Positions 1 to 9,673 of a DNA stretch of 42,168 nt are shown here, piece by piece. Made by a program: the position numbers and the translations under genes. Source of the DNA: an uncultured Armatimonadota bacterium (lineage in GTDB: Bacteria > Armatimonadota > Fimbriimonadia > Fimbriimonadales > Fimbriimonadaceae); assembly GCA_903899015.1 (NCBI GenBank), contig CAIUHP010000101.1:1-42168 (forward strand), written 5' to 3'. Positions within the stretch are counted from its first letter, which is position 1; the number at the start of each line of letters is the position of its first letter. The notes beneath the pieces are model-generated. The model worked only from the letters and a program-made list of their open reading frames with translations, did not search any database and was not told where the DNA came from.

Positions 1-355
1 ATGTAGCTTCTCTCGAGTGCTCGATACTTTGCTTCTATTCAATCGCTATGCAACTTTCAAAGAGCTTTCTTCGCTGGTCAACCACTACTTTCGACTTCGC
101 TTTCGCTTGTCTCTCAGCCGCTGACAGTCGTATATGGTACCCATTGGCGAAGCTCAGGTCAAGGGTTGGTTAAGCTTTTTCTGCATTTCGCATCCTTTTA
201 ATCGTTCTGCAACGTCTTGTACTTCTTGGGCCCCAGAATTAAGAGCAAAAGGTGGCTCAGACCCTAGCAATCTGGGACGAGACTCGGGAACGGCTCTGTA
301 ATTTGACCCAAAAGGTGTTTTTTGCTGAAGGCAGGCGAATTTAAGCCCTTAGCAG
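1..355. other. Non-coding or unrecognised left edge
   Basis: No convincing coding region, RNA gene or repeat is visible on either strand. Stops are frequent in all frames. It lies downstream of the minus-strand DinB-like gene, so it probably holds that gene's 3' end and the edge of a neighbour outside the window. I see no strong terminator hairpin with a T tract. Confidence 0.5.
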
Positions 356-832
356 CTAGTGCATTTCGCGATCGCCCAGCATGAGCTGGATCTGGTTGAT
401 CTGCCCCAAGTGGTAGACCATATTCCAATGGTGCATAACCAAAACGTCGGCCATCGTCATCAATACGCCGCCGCCAAACGGCAGGCGCATTTCATCTTCA
501 AGCGCGCTGTCGGGAAAATCAGCGATCGCTTGACATAACTCAGAGGTCGAATTCCGAGCTCCTTCCACACACTTTTCGATCGTGTCGTAACTTTTCCTGA
601 GTCTCAGTGCCTCTTTTCGAGCGTGCTCATCAAATTCAGGCACCATTCGATCCCTAATAATTGGGATAAACCAGGTCCCTGCGGTGGCTACTTCCTGCAT
701 TTGGCTTAATACCGGACGAGCCTCACCCATCGGAACCCAGTCCAGGCGGTCAGCTGGCAAGGCAAGCGCGGCTCGACATACATCGTCCAGCGCCTTCTGA
801 GTCGCCCTTACCACCTGATCCTGATATCGCAT
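356..832 (-). CDS. DinB-like four-helix-bundle protein
   Basis: 158 aa, the usual size of DinB/YfiT-type four-helix proteins. These are often metal-binding and include thiol-dependent enzymes and stress-induced proteins of unknown reaction. The C-terminal helix (about 130-150) holds a His-rich run with HLGQINQ, matching the H..GQ signature of the family. The usual metal triad looks incomplete: the residue four before His141 is Asn137 rather than His, and I see no clear His in the second helix near residue 48. It may therefore not bind metal in the standard way. The ATG at 832 has no Shine-Dalgarno but has TAGAAT six bases upstream, suggesting a leaderless mRNA. The fold family is fairly sure; the function is unknown. 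Confidence 0.75.
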   Translation of the reverse strand: MRYQDQVVRATQKALDDVCRAALALPADRLDWVPMGEARPVLSQMQEVATAGTWFIPIIRDRMVPEFDEHARKEALRLRKSYDTIEKCVEGARNSTSELCQAIADFPDSALEDEMRLPFGGGVLMTMADVLVMHHWNMVYHLGQINQIQLMLGDREMH

Positions 833-838
833 AGTAGG

Positions 839-844
839 ATTCTA
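839..844 (-). promoter_or_regulatory. -10 element of DinB-like gene (leaderless)
   Basis: TAGAAT on the minus strand ends 6 nt before the ATG. There is no Shine-Dalgarno between them, so transcription would begin at or next to the start codon. Confidence 0.5.
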
Positions 845-868
845 GCGTAAGGAACCCCCAGATTGGCA

Positions 869-1840
869 TTACTGTGTTTCCGCTCTTCGCTTTATCTCAT
901 TCATAACTCTGTTATGCACCGCCTCAACAATCGAGTCGGTCCACAGGACCCAGTACGCGTCAGGACTTATCGAAGAGGAATACCAACTGGTACCGGTTAA
1001 GAGAGTTCGTCCGCCCGGCAAGGGTTTCAAGTCAAATTCGCCCCTCTCGCAAACAAAAGTGTCGCTGAGATGAGCCGGATGGATCTCGCCGAATGGATTG
1101 GACTCTTTCATGGACTCAGGGGTGTGGAGCACGCTAAAGGCTAATCGCTTCCCCCTCTCCCACTCGACGACCCTTTCCGACATGTCTCCCGTCGAGAGTC
1201 GGCACACCCTGCCTGCACCTAACTTGGGAGCTTCCAAGAGAACCTCAATTGGATACGCGATTCCAGCCCGAAAGAGCCACTCTTTAGGACGCGGCAACTT
1301 GGAGTTCGAGCCGACAAACTTCCAAACCTTTGCAGGTGGTGCATCGATAATGATTGAAGTCGATTCAACATGACGATGAACTGGTAAAGGGTGGATGGCC
1401 TCTTCTGACAACAGTAGAGGGATAAAACCGACCGCGATGATCGCAGAAATGCTCCGATTGCGCCACTCGTGGATTTGTTTTCTGAATTCGTAGCCGATCC
1501 ACGCGCCGAGAATGCCTAGAGGAATCGCCAGAGGAGCAGCCATTACCAGGCAAACAACTCCTTCAAACTTCCAGACAAGCAGTTCGACCGAAGCAAACAG
1601 AAGAGACCACCATCCAGGTGATACCGATTTGCGGAAGGGTCTAGACAGCTCATGTCGCCCCAAAAGAACGGCAACAAAGCCCAAGATCGTCGGAACAATT
1701 AGAAAAACGGTCCAACCGTAAGCGGTATTCGTGACAAATGAGAACCGAATTAGCCCGCATGTCACGCCCATGACCAGAACTGACGAGGCCAACCCCGCTA
1801 GCCATGGATCCAGTCCGCGCCAACCCGTCTTTATTTCCAC
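869..1840 (-). CDS. Membrane protein with C-terminal SRPBCC (START-like) domain
   Basis: 323 aa. The first ~150 residues hold about four or five hydrophobic segments (around 13-35, 40-60, 76-120 and 130-150). From about residue 160 a soluble domain begins with STSIIIDAPPAKVWKFV, the typical first strand and helix of SRPBCC/polyketide-cyclase-like ligand-binding domains. It continues with RVVEWERGKRLAFSV and GGRTLLTGTSWY, also family-like. The domain probably binds a hydrophobic ligand at the membrane; substrate and reaction are unknown. The GTG start at 1840 is preferred because TATACT lies 7 nt upstream, in the same arrangement as its neighbours. It is transcribed towards the DinB-like gene, 36 nt away. 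Confidence 0.75.
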   Translation of the reverse strand: MEIKTGWRGLDPWLAGLASSVLVMGVTCGLIRFSFVTNTAYGWTVFLIVPTILGFVAVLLGRHELSRPFRKSVSPGWWSLLFASVELLVWKFEGVVCLVMAAPLAIPLGILGAWIGYEFRKQIHEWRNRSISAIIAVGFIPLLLSEEAIHPLPVHRHVESTSIIIDAPPAKVWKFVGSNSKLPRPKEWLFRAGIAYPIEVLLEAPKLGAGRVCRLSTGDMSERVVEWERGKRLAFSVLHTPESMKESNPFGEIHPAHLSDTFVCERGEFDLKPLPGGRTLLTGTSWYSSSISPDAYWVLWTDSIVEAVHNRVMNEIKRRAETQ

Positions 1841-1847
1841 TTGTATC

Positions 1848-1853
1848 AGTATA
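1848..1853 (-). promoter_or_regulatory. -10 element of SRPBCC gene (leaderless)
   Basis: TATACT on the minus strand ends 7 nt before the GTG start, with no Shine-Dalgarno between. Confidence 0.5.
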
Positions 1854-1897
1854 TCGAACTTTCAGAATTATGTGAAAACTGGATGCTGAATGATAAA

Positions 1898-1930
1898 TAA
1901 ACCCCGACGATGATTGATCGCCGGGGTTTA
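1898..1930 (-). terminator. Intrinsic terminator of the transaldolase gene
   Basis: TAAACCCCG (1898-1906) pairs perfectly with CGGGGTTTA (1922-1930). The inner CGAT/ATCG can extend the stem. On the minus strand it follows the stop codon at 1936 and is followed by TTTATTTATCATT. Confidence 0.75.
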
Positions 1931-1935
1931 AAGGG

Positions 1936-2598
1936 TTACTTAGGGAAAATGCTGAGACCAGCGTCGTTCCAGTCAGCGAGGAATCGTTTCAAGCCCGCAT
2001 CCGTCAGAGGGTGCTTGAACAGCATGCTCATGATCTTGAACGGCATGGTCGCGATGTGAGCACCGGCTTCAACCGCTTGGACCACGTGAAGTGGGTGCCG
2101 GATCGAAGCGACAAGGATTTCGCTGTCATATCCGTAGGTTTCAACCATTTCAACACTCTTGGCCACGGCAACCATACCGTCGTCGGAAATATCATCCACG
2201 CGTCCAACGAAGTTACTGATGAACGTTGCACCAGCCTTTGCAGCAAGAAGTGCTTGGGACACGGTGAAAACCAAGGTGACGTTTGTTTGGATGTCCTTGT
2301 CCGAAAGAGTCTTAACGAGCCGAATGCCGTTCTCGATCAGAGGGACCTTAACCACGATATTGGGGTGCCATGAGTGAATCTCAAGGGCTTCTTTGAGCAT
2401 GGTGTCGTAGTCCGTCGCTACAACCTCAGCGCTAATCGCACCCTCTGGTACGAGTTCGCAAATCTTGAGAACCGTCTCCTTGAACCCGTGGCCGGACTTC
2501 GCGATGAGCGTAGGATTGGTCGTTACGCCATCAATGATCCCCCACTCCGCAGCCTGCCTTACTTCTTCGATATCGCCGGTGTCAACAAACAGCTTCAT
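1936..2598 (-). CDS. fsa: Transaldolase / fructose-6-phosphate aldolase family
   Basis: 220 aa, the size of the short (FSA/TalC) transaldolases rather than the ~320-aa classical enzyme. The start MKLFVDTGDIEE and GVTTNPTLIAKSG are hallmark motifs. The Schiff-base lysine is Lys84 in NIVVKVPL, with TNVTLVFT and the SNFVGRVDD loop after it. Members transfer or cleave a dihydroxyacetone unit (sedoheptulose-7-P/glyceraldehyde-3-P, or fructose-6-P cleavage) in the cytoplasmic pentose-phosphate network. Transaldolase versus aldolase activity cannot be settled by reading alone. It is divergent from mnmE, with its own -10 (TAAACT, 6 nt before ATG) and a strong terminator, so it is monocistronic. Confidence 0.92.
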   Translation of the reverse strand: MKLFVDTGDIEEVRQAAEWGIIDGVTTNPTLIAKSGHGFKETVLKICELVPEGAISAEVVATDYDTMLKEALEIHSWHPNIVVKVPLIENGIRLVKTLSDKDIQTNVTLVFTVSQALLAAKAGATFISNFVGRVDDISDDGMVAVAKSVEMVETYGYDSEILVASIRHPLHVVQAVEAGAHIATMPFKIMSMLFKHPLTDAGLKRFLADWNDAGLSIFPK

Positions 2599-2604
2599 TC
2601 AAGT

Positions 2605-2610
2605 AGTTTA
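2605..2610 (-). promoter_or_regulatory. -10 element of transaldolase gene (leaderless)
   Basis: TAAACT on the minus strand lies 6 nt before the ATG at 2598. No Shine-Dalgarno is present. Confidence 0.55.
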
Positions 2611-2712
2611 CCGACAATAGAGATTCGGTAGTTAATGGTCTGCCCAACGCAGCCGTCCAATTCACTTTGAGGCAAGCCGTTCGCCTTCCCACCGAAGCCA
2701 TCAAATTTCAGG

Positions 2713-2718
2713 CATCCT
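2713..2718 (+). promoter_or_regulatory. Possible -10 element of mnmE (leaderless)
   Basis: CATCCT lies 7 nt before the mnmE ATG; no Shine-Dalgarno is seen. It is a weaker hexamer than those of the neighbouring genes. Confidence 0.3.
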
Positions 2719-2725
2719 ATAGAGA

Positions 2726-4030
2726 ATGAGTTCGACTCACTTCGATACGATCGTTGCACCGATCACGGGGAATCAGCAAGCGGCCGTCGCTTGGGTTCGA
2801 ATTTCAGGCGAAGATGCTTGGGAGATTGCTTCCAAAGTGTTCGGCAACTGGCCCAACGAACCCGAAACCCACAAAGCGATCTTCGGAGTTTATTCTCACG
2901 GGGACAGCGGACTAGCCCTTCCCTTTGCTGAGAATCACAGCTATACCGGCGAGCAATCGGTAGAGCTTTCCATTCATGGCTCTACTACATCTTCTCGTGC
3001 ACTCGTTGAGCTCTGCTGCCAACAGGGAGCACGTCTGGCTGAGCCAGGTGAATTCACTTTACGGGCGTTTCTCAATGGGCGGCTCGACCTCACTCAAGCG
3101 GAAGCCGTCCGCGATACCGTCGATGCTCAAACGGAAATTCAATTACGCGCGGCCAACCTAAACCGAAAGGGAGTTCTTCGAAAACAGGTCTCAAGTATCC
3201 GTGACGCGGTTTTAAAGGTCTTGGTCCAAGTAGAAGCGAGCGTGGATTTCAGTGAAGAGATAGGCGAACTCGACCATGAAGCGGCATCCGTTCACGTTCA
3301 AGAAATCATCAACCAGATCGACCGCCTTCTCGCGACCGCCCACGCAGGAAGAATTATCCGAGACGGATTCCGCGTTGCCATTGTCGGTCCACCCAATGCA
3401 GGCAAGTCTTCTCTGCTTAACGCACTTCTTGGAGAAGACCGCTCCATTGTTACCGACGTGCCGGGAACGACGCGTGATTATGTTGAAGAACGCCTCGAAG
3501 TGAACGGCCTGCCGATTGTTCTGATCGATACCGCGGGAATTCGCCCCACTGAAGACGTTGTCGAGACGATTGGAATCCAGCGAACCCGCGCCATTGCTGC
3601 CAATGCGGACGCGATTTGGTACCTCTACGATGCTCAGATTGACTTAAAACAAACCGACCTTGATGCCCTTGAAAGCTTTGACAGGCCGGTGACGATTCTT
3701 GCGAACAAAACCGATCTCACATCTTCTAATAGAGGAACCCCAATTTCCGCACTCACTGGACAAGGGCTTGGCGAGCTGTTGAGGTCTCTGACTTCGGAAA
3801 TTGAGGCTGCGCCTGGTCAACCGCTGATCAACATGAGGCATCAGCCGCTATTGGCTCAAGCGCGAGCATCTTTACAGGAGTGTCTCGTGTCGATAAACAA
3901 TCATGCGCCCGACGACTTATTGAGTGTTTTGCTATCGGATGCTGCCCACCACCTAGGTGCGATCACCGGCGAGACAGCCACGCCCGACATGATCGACCGA
4001 ATTTTCCACGATTTTTGCGTTGGAAAATAA
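2726..4030 (+). CDS. mnmE: tRNA U34 modification GTPase MnmE
   Basis: 434 aa, normal length (about 440-460). With MnmG it makes the 5-carboxymethylaminomethyl modification of wobble U34 in the cytoplasm. Domains: N-terminal tetrahydrofolate-binding domain (about 1-120, starting HFDTIVAPITG), helical domain, and an inserted G domain with P-loop GPPNAGKS at 221-228, TTRD switch I, DTAG G3 and NKTD G4. The chain ends in FCVGK, so the essential Cys (Cys431) of the C-terminal FC[I/V]GK motif is present. mnmG is not in this window. The ATG at 2726 fits the family N-terminus. clpB follows 77 nt downstream with no obvious terminator between them. Confidence 0.97.
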   Translation: MSSTHFDTIVAPITGNQQAAVAWVRISGEDAWEIASKVFGNWPNEPETHKAIFGVYSHGDSGLALPFAENHSYTGEQSVELSIHGSTTSSRALVELCCQQGARLAEPGEFTLRAFLNGRLDLTQAEAVRDTVDAQTEIQLRAANLNRKGVLRKQVSSIRDAVLKVLVQVEASVDFSEEIGELDHEAASVHVQEIINQIDRLLATAHAGRIIRDGFRVAIVGPPNAGKSSLLNALLGEDRSIVTDVPGTTRDYVEERLEVNGLPIVLIDTAGIRPTEDVVETIGIQRTRAIAANADAIWYLYDAQIDLKQTDLDALESFDRPVTILANKTDLTSSNRGTPISALTGQGLGELLRSLTSEIEAAPGQPLINMRHQPLLAQARASLQECLVSINNHAPDDLLSVLLSDAAHHLGAITGETATPDMIDRIFHDFCVGK

Positions 4031-4107
4031 TTTTGGAACCCATTGCCTTCTCGACTAGTTGAATGTTGTATTAATAAGTGACTTGATAGTCATGGACTCA
4101 ATTCTAT

Positions 4108-6708
4108 ATGAGACTAGAAAAGCTAACCATCATGGCCCAGGAAGCCCTGGAATCGGCCCAGTCAATTGCCGAGCAACACAACCATCCGAACGTTGACGCG
4201 GAGGAGATGTTACTGGCCCTTCTTAAGCAAGAAGGCGGAGTCACACGCCCTCTGCTGCAGAAGATAGGAGCCGATCCTAATCTTGTTGTCGAGGATGTCG
4301 AAACGGAACTGGAGCGAATTGCCAAGGTTTCCACCGGACCCTATGGTCAAGCACTCACCGCTCGACTGCAACAGATCTTTACCCAAGCCTTCACGGAAGC
4401 GAACAAACTCAAGGATGAATATGTCTCCACGGACCACCTACTCTTGGGTATCGCCGAAGAGAAGGGCGAAGCAGGAAAAATCCTAAGAGCAAGAGGCGTG
4501 AATCGCAAATCTTTGCTCTCTGCGATTGAAGAAGTACGAGGCGGTCGCCGAGTCACCAGTCGCAGTGCCGAGCAACAATATCAGGCCCTGGAAAAGTACG
4601 GAATCGATCTCACCGCACGCGCAAGAAGCGGCAAGCTCGATCCGGTTATTGGTCGTGACGAAGAGATTCGTCGAGTCATTCAAGTGCTCAGTCGGCGAAC
4701 AAAAAACAACCCGGTCCTCATTGGCGAACCGGGAGTTGGAAAAACCGCGGTCGTCGAGGGACTTGCTCAGCGAGTCGTCAGTGGTGATGTTCCTGAAGGT
4801 CTCAAAGACAAATCCGTTATTTCCCTAGATCTCAGTGCCCTTGTAGCGGGTGCCAAATTCCGAGGCGAATTTGAAGAGCGGTTGAAAGCAGTTCTTGAAG
4901 AGATCAAGTCTTCGGATGGTCAGATTATCTTGTTCATCGACGAATTACACACACTCGTGGGTGCCGGAAAGGCTGAGGGTGCGATGGATGCGGCCAACAT
5001 GCTCAAGCCTATGCTTGCGCGGGGAGAACTGCGCTGCGTTGGCGCGACGACTCTCAATGAGTATCGACAGTACATTGAGAAGGATAAGGCTCTTGAGCGA
5101 CGTTTCCAAATGGTATTGGTCGACGAGCCTAGTGTTGAAGAGACGATCAGTATTCTTCGTGGCCTGAAAGAGAGGTATGAGATCCATCACGGTGTCCGCA
5201 TCACGGACTCTGCATTGGTAGCGGCTGCTTCTCTTTCCAGCCGATATATCACTGGTCGATTCCTGCCCGACAAGGCGATCGACTTGATGGATGAAGCTGC
5301 TTCGCGCTTGAAGATTGAAATCGATAGCGTTCCCGCTGAGATTGATGAAGTCGAACGTCAAATCATCCAACTCGAAATTGACCGCGAGGCCCTTCGAAAA
5401 GAGGAAGACGTAGCCAGTAAAGAACGACTTCAGGCAACCGAGCGCAAACTCGCGGAGCTTGGCGAAAAGGCAAGCGGTATGCGCGGAATTTGGCAACGGG
5501 AAAAGGACAAGATTGAGTCAGTTCGAAGTCTTAAGCAAGAAATCGAATCCCTCCGCACCCAATTGGATGCCGCTACGCGGGACTCAGACTGGGGCAAGGC
5601 TGGCGAGATTCAATATGGTCGCATCCCGCAGCTTCAGAAGCAACTTGAAGAAGAAACTGCGGTCCTGGAGAAGATTCAGGAAGGCGGCAAGATGCTCAAG
5701 GAAGAGGTCGACAGCGAGGATATCGCAGAAGTCGTCGCTAAGTGGACAGGTATCCCGGTCAGCCGGTTAGTTCAGGGCGAGATGCAGAAGCTGCTCACCA
5801 TGGAGGACCGTCTTCATAGCCGAGTTGTCGGACAAGATGAAGCCATTCGATCGTTGTCTGATGCGGTGAGGAGATCGCGTTCGGGCCTTTCTGACCCCAA
5901 TCGACCTACCGGATCGTTCCTATTCTTGGGTCCGACCGGTGTCGGCAAAACGGAAACGGCGAAAGCACTCGCAGAATTTCTTTTTGACGATGAAAGGAAT
6001 TTGATCCGCATCGACATGAGCGAATATAGCGAACGTCATGCCGTTGCTCGATTAATTGGAGCACCTCCGGGCTATGTCGGATATGAAGAAGGTGGTCAGC
6101 TGACGGAAGCGGTCAGACGGCATCCGTATTCAGTGATATTGCTGGACGAAATCGAGAAAGCACATCCAGAGGTGTTCAACACGCTTCTGCAAGTGCTGGA
6201 TGATGGGCGACTCACGGACGGCCAGGGACGCACGGTCGACTTCAAGAACACCGTCATCATCTTGACCAGTAACATTGGGTCGCAGTATTACAACGATCCA
6301 ATTTCTTCGGAGGAATCCTTTGAATCCATCCGACAGAGAGTCCTGGATGACGTCCGGCTAAGCTTCCGTCCGGAGTTCATCAACCGATTGGATGACATCG
6401 TCATCTTCCATTCGTTGGGTGTGAGTGAAATCAAGCAGATTGTCTTGATCCAACTTCATTCCTTAACGGAAAGATTGGCAGAGCGTCGAATCAAGGTGAG
6501 ACTTACGGAGCAAGCCAACCTTCAACTTGCATCGGCCGGTTTTGATCCCGTTTATGGTGCGCGTCCATTGAAGAGAGCGATTCAAAAAGAGATCGTGAAC
6601 CCACTTGCTCAGTCTCTTCTGCGAGGCGAGGTCAAGGAAGGAGATTCGATGGTGATTGACTATCGAGAAGGCTCATTTGTCTTCTCACACGACGTCGCTT
6701 CGGTCTAG
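4108..6708 (+). CDS. clpB: ATP-dependent disaggregase ClpB (Hsp104 family)
   Basis: 866 aa, full length. The N-terminal Clp repeat domain (1-145) begins [18 protein letters not shown]. The first AAA+ module has Walker A GEPGVGKT at 206-213 and Walker [10 protein letters not shown] charged coiled-coil middle domain (about 400-520) identifies ClpB rather than ClpA/ClpC. The second AAA+ module has Walker A GPTGVGKT at 608-615 and the Tyr pore loop GYVGYEEGG. With DnaK partners it pulls polypeptides out of aggregates after heat stress. The start has no Shine-Dalgarno; a nearer ATG at 4092 is out of frame. No CIRCE-type inverted repeat is seen upstream. A strong terminator follows. Confidence 0.98.
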   Translation: MRLEKLTIMAQEALESAQSIAEQHNHPNVDAEEMLLALLKQEGGVTRPLLQKIGADPNLVVEDVETELERIAKVSTGPYGQALTARLQQIFTQAFTEANKLKDEYVSTDHLLLGIAEEKGEAGKILRARGVNRKSLLSAIEEVRGGRRVTSRSAEQQYQALEKYGIDLTARARSGKLDPVIGRDEEIRRVIQVLSRRTKNNPVLIGEPGVGKTAVVEGLAQRVVSGDVPEGLKDKSVISLDLSALVAGAKFRGEFEERLKAVLEEIKSSDGQIILFIDELHTLVGAGKAEGAMDAANMLKPMLARGELRCVGATTLNEYRQYIEKDKALERRFQMVLVDEPSVEETISILRGLKERYEIHHGVRITDSALVAAASLSSRYITGRFLPDKAIDLMDEAASRLKIEIDSVPAEIDEVERQIIQLEIDREALRKEEDVASKERLQATERKLAELGEKASGMRGIWQREKDKIESVRSLKQEIESLRTQLDAATRDSDWGKAGEIQYGRIPQLQKQLEEETAVLEKIQEGGKMLKEEVDSEDIAEVVAKWTGIPVSRLVQGEMQKLLTMEDRLHSRVVGQDEAIRSLSDAVRRSRSGLSDPNRPTGSFLFLGPTGVGKTETAKALAEFLFDDERNLIRIDMSEYSERHAVARLIGAPPGYVGYEEGGQLTEAVRRHPYSVILLDEIEKAHPEVFNTLLQVLDDGRLTDGQGRTVDFKNTVIILTSNIGSQYYNDPISSEESFESIRQRVLDDVRLSFRPEFINRLDDIVIFHSLGVSEIKQIVLIQLHSLTERLAERRIKVRLTEQANLQLASAGFDPVYGARPLKRAIQKEIVNPLAQSLLRGEVKEGDSMVIDYREGSFVFSHDVASV

Positions 6709-6728
6709 ATTTCATCGTTATGCGACGT

Positions 6729-6769
6729 GAAGGTCTCGGCTAGAAATAGCTGTGACCTTCTTTGTTTTT
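6729..6769 (+). terminator. Intrinsic terminator of clpB
   Basis: GAAGGTC (6729-6735) pairs with GACCTTC (6754-6760). An inner GCTA/TAGC stem closes a GAAA loop. TTTGTTTTT follows directly. Confidence 0.8.
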
Positions 6770-6864
6770 GGCTCTCACCTGCAAGTAAAGAGGCCTTTCA
6801 GCCTTCGATTAAGTAAGAACCTTCCCATTTAGCGTCAAATTGTTAACACGGATAAGGTTTTTCG

Positions 6865-6885
6865 GCTGACAATGGAACTGTCAGC
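6865..6885. repeat. 7-bp inverted repeat upstream of metalloprotease gene
   Basis: GCTGACA and TGTCAGC are separated by 7 nt, with no T tract after. It sits about 60 nt before the metalloprotease ATG, so it could be a dyad operator or a 5'-leader hairpin. The role is unknown. Confidence 0.35.
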
Positions 6886-6945
6886 AGTCCTAACGACATA
6901 AGACAATCATAGGCTTGCGCATCAGCAAGGAGAATCCCCCCATTT

Positions 6946-9636
6946 ATGAAACGCATTAGCACCGCTGTTTTCCTGGCATTGTCGATATCCCTCCTTCCCG
7001 GATACGCGTTCGCACAGAACGACACCAAGAAGGAGGAAAGCGACGCCAAGGTTTCGAGCTACAACTCGGCAATCAAAGATTTAAAGCGGATTGACGGATC
7101 CATGCCGATCTATGTTCGCAAGAAGGAAGTCCTCTTAGAACTCCCGGAAGACAAGCTTGAGAAACTATTTATTGTTCAAGCATCGCTAGAAACAGGCTTG
7201 GATTCTGGTTTTATGAGCGCAGGAATGCCCCTCGGTGGAAACGATGTTGACGTCTTCAAGTGGCATCGAAACGAGGATCAGGTTTGGCTTGTTCGCCCCC
7301 ATATTAATTACCGTTGGGACAAAGCCGATCCGTTTGCGGTTGGAGCAGAACGCACTTTCCCAGAAGCAATGTTAGCGAGCTTCCGGATTGAGCAACAGAA
7401 TCCAGACAAGAAACTTCTGCTCGTTAACATTTCCAATCTGTTTATGGGAGATCTCTTCCACCTTTCGGAAATGGTGATGGGTGGACTTGGTGGCCCCTAT
7501 CAGATCGACCGAGAAAAAACCGGGGTCGACAAAGCAAAGGGATTCCCAGACAGCACGGTCGTGGAGATGAATCTTCACTTCTTCAACCCGCGAGGTTCCG
7601 AGCCAAGTCCTCTGGCCGCTTTGCTCGGACTCGGCGGCGACGACACGCTGGAAGATAGCCGAAGTGCGCCCCTGAAAGTGGTTTACACCATGTGGTACCG
7701 CCGAGAAAATGGCTACAAGGCTCGGTTAGCTGACCCTCGAATTGGCTACTTCGACGACACGTTCTTCAATCTCGACAAGTATCTGGATACCGACCGGACT
7801 CAAAGGTTGATCAATCGGTTCAATCTGATCAAAAAGGATCCATCGGCGGCAATGAGCGAACCGGTCAAGCCGATCTTGTGGACGATTGACCCATCGATCC
7901 CAGAGCCCTATCGACCAGCAATCAAAGAGGGAATCCTCCGATGGAACAGGGCTTTTGAAGCCGCCGGATTCAAGAACGCAGTCCAAGTTCAGGATGTCCC
8001 GAAAGGCGATACCGATTACGACCATGCCGATGGTCGATACAACGTGGTTCGAATGGTTGTGGGTCCATCCACTCCTTTCTCAGCTATTTCTCTGTTCCGA
8101 ACCGACCCTATTTCGGGCGAAATTCTAAACGCAAGTATAACGATCGATGCGAATGTCGTTCGTGACTTGATGCAGGAGCATTTCCGCAACCACGAAAGTT
8201 CGCTTCATCCTCAAGTGAGCCACGCCATGCAGGTTCTCTTGCGTGACCCTACTCGAACGGAATCAGACGACTACTTCTTATTCGCGAGCCCTGAAGAGCG
8301 TGCCAAGAAGCAGCTTGAACAGCGCTTTTCGAAGTTCGGCTGGAGCAGTCATCTGTGTGAGTTCGAGTCCGAACTCGGTTCCGAATCGCTCCTCAGTTGG
8401 GATGCCCTTCAGATGTCCCCTCATACGATTAGCAAAGAAGAATATGTAAAGAAGTTCCTGTCGATGTGCGTCAGCCACGAAGCAGGACACTGCTTGGGTC
8501 TGCGACACAACTTCGCAGGTTCGACCAACCTCACCACCGCTCAGCTTGCGGACGACAAGATCACCGCCGAGCAAGGAATAAGTGCAAGCGTGATGGATTA
8601 CATGCCACCAAACGTAATGGCTGTGCTTAAGGGCAGCGGAAATTTCTACAGCACAACGGTTGGTACTTATGACTTGTGGGCAATCAAATACGGATATTCC
8701 ACGATCGATGCCAAGACGCCGCTCGGTGAAAAGTTCGCCTTGTCTCAGATAGCGAGCCAATCGGGAGTCAAGGGGCACGCTTATATGCCGGACGAGAATG
8801 TCGACCGATGGGATCCGTATGCTGTCCGATTCGATGGTGCAAAAGATCCTCTTGAGTTCAGTGACAAGGTCGTTTTGGCCCTACGAAAAGCTCGACAATA
8901 CGCGATCACCAACTTACCTAAACCGGGTCAAAGCTATTCGACCCGCACGATGTTGGTCCTGAATTCGATCCTGAAAGGTTTCCGCGAAGCTCGAACCGAA
9001 GCCCGCTTTGTGGGAGGAATTGTTGAGAGTCGCAACTTCAAAGGTGATCAAAACGAAAAGCCAACCCTCCAGCCGATCAACTCGGATATTCAACGCCACG
9101 CAATGCATTTGCTCGTGAAGAACTTCTTGGATGCCTCTGCTTTCGATCTTCCTGCTTCAGTCCTGAACACACTTAGCAGTGACGAAAACGGAAGCGGCTG
9201 GACGGCTCCCTTACGTACCTTTATTGGCACCCAGCAAAGTAGCCTTCTGGCACTCTTACTCAGCGCAAGCACAACGGACCGAATCGCGGAGAACAGCTTC
9301 AAATCAGCGAATGAATATAAGCTCACTGAGCATTACGGTTCGATCATCGGAGCCGTATTCAGCGAACTTGGTCAACCCGCCGCAGTGAAACCATTGCGAC
9401 GAGACTTGCAACGGTTTCTTCTGAGCGGCCTCGTTACTCAGGCCGGCGCGCCCCAGGGTTCAGTAAGTGAAGATGTCCGGATCATCGCAGGTGATGCCCT
9501 ACGAAGAATCGATGGTCGAATGGTTGCACAAATCCACAATCCGAAAGGACTGGATGAGATTTCGTTGCTTCACCTTAAGGACAGCCATGAGATGCTTCAA
9601 AGGTTCTTTGCTCGCAATATGAACTCCAGCCGGTAA
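6946..9636 (+). CDS. Secreted zinc metalloprotease (DUF5117/DUF4953-type)
   Basis: 896 aa with a clear signal peptide (cleavage after AYAFAQ, near residue 24). The zinc motif HEAGHCLGLRHNF begins at His511, giving ligands His511, His515 and His521 with catalytic Glu512, followed by the expected Met-turn-like SVMDYMPP at about 548. The upstream region with WYRREN and RIGYFDDTFF matches the large DUF5117/DUF5118/DUF4953 bacterial metalloprotease family. Members are exported; substrates are mostly unknown. An AAGGAG sits about 12 nt before the ATG, a longer spacing than ideal. It is set off from clpB by a terminator and an intergenic dyad, so it is probably transcribed separately. Confidence 0.88.
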   Translation: MKRISTAVFLALSISLLPGYAFAQNDTKKEESDAKVSSYNSAIKDLKRIDGSMPIYVRKKEVLLELPEDKLEKLFIVQASLETGLDSGFMSAGMPLGGNDVDVFKWHRNEDQVWLVRPHINYRWDKADPFAVGAERTFPEAMLASFRIEQQNPDKKLLLVNISNLFMGDLFHLSEMVMGGLGGPYQIDREKTGVDKAKGFPDSTVVEMNLHFFNPRGSEPSPLAALLGLGGDDTLEDSRSAPLKVVYTMWYRRENGYKARLADPRIGYFDDTFFNLDKYLDTDRTQRLINRFNLIKKDPSAAMSEPVKPILWTIDPSIPEPYRPAIKEGILRWNRAFEAAGFKNAVQVQDVPKGDTDYDHADGRYNVVRMVVGPSTPFSAISLFRTDPISGEILNASITIDANVVRDLMQEHFRNHESSLHPQVSHAMQVLLRDPTRTESDDYFLFASPEERAKKQLEQRFSKFGWSSHLCEFESELGSESLLSWDALQMSPHTISKEEYVKKFLSMCVSHEAGHCLGLRHNFAGSTNLTTAQLADDKITAEQGISASVMDYMPPNVMAVLKGSGNFYSTTVGTYDLWAIKYGYSTIDAKTPLGEKFALSQIASQSGVKGHAYMPDENVDRWDPYAVRFDGAKDPLEFSDKVVLALRKARQYAITNLPKPGQSYSTRTMLVLNSILKGFREARTEARFVGGIVESRNFKGDQNEKPTLQPINSDIQRHAMHLLVKNFLDASAFDLPASVLNTLSSDENGSGWTAPLRTFIGTQQSSLLALLLSASTTDRIAENSFKSANEYKLTEHYGSIIGAVFSELGQPAAVKPLRRDLQRFLLSGLVTQAGAPQGSVSEDVRIIAGDALRRIDGRMVAQIHNPKGLDEISLLHLKDSHEMLQRFFARNMNSSR

Positions 9637-9643
9637 GCTAATA

Positions 9644-9665
9644 GGCGGAACGAAGAAGTTCCGCC
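9644..9665. repeat. Perfect 8-bp hairpin between two genes
   Basis: GGCGGAAC and GTTCCGCC around a GAAGAA loop, 8 nt before the next ATG. No T tract follows, so it is not a typical intrinsic terminator. It could stabilise the upstream mRNA or limit translation of the downstream gene. Confidence 0.45.
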
Positions 9666-9673
9666 AACTTCCA

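Noticed and set aside
4945-5496. 183-codon minus-strand frame inside clpB
   Set aside because: Antisense to the conserved AAA+ and middle domains, with no start signal.
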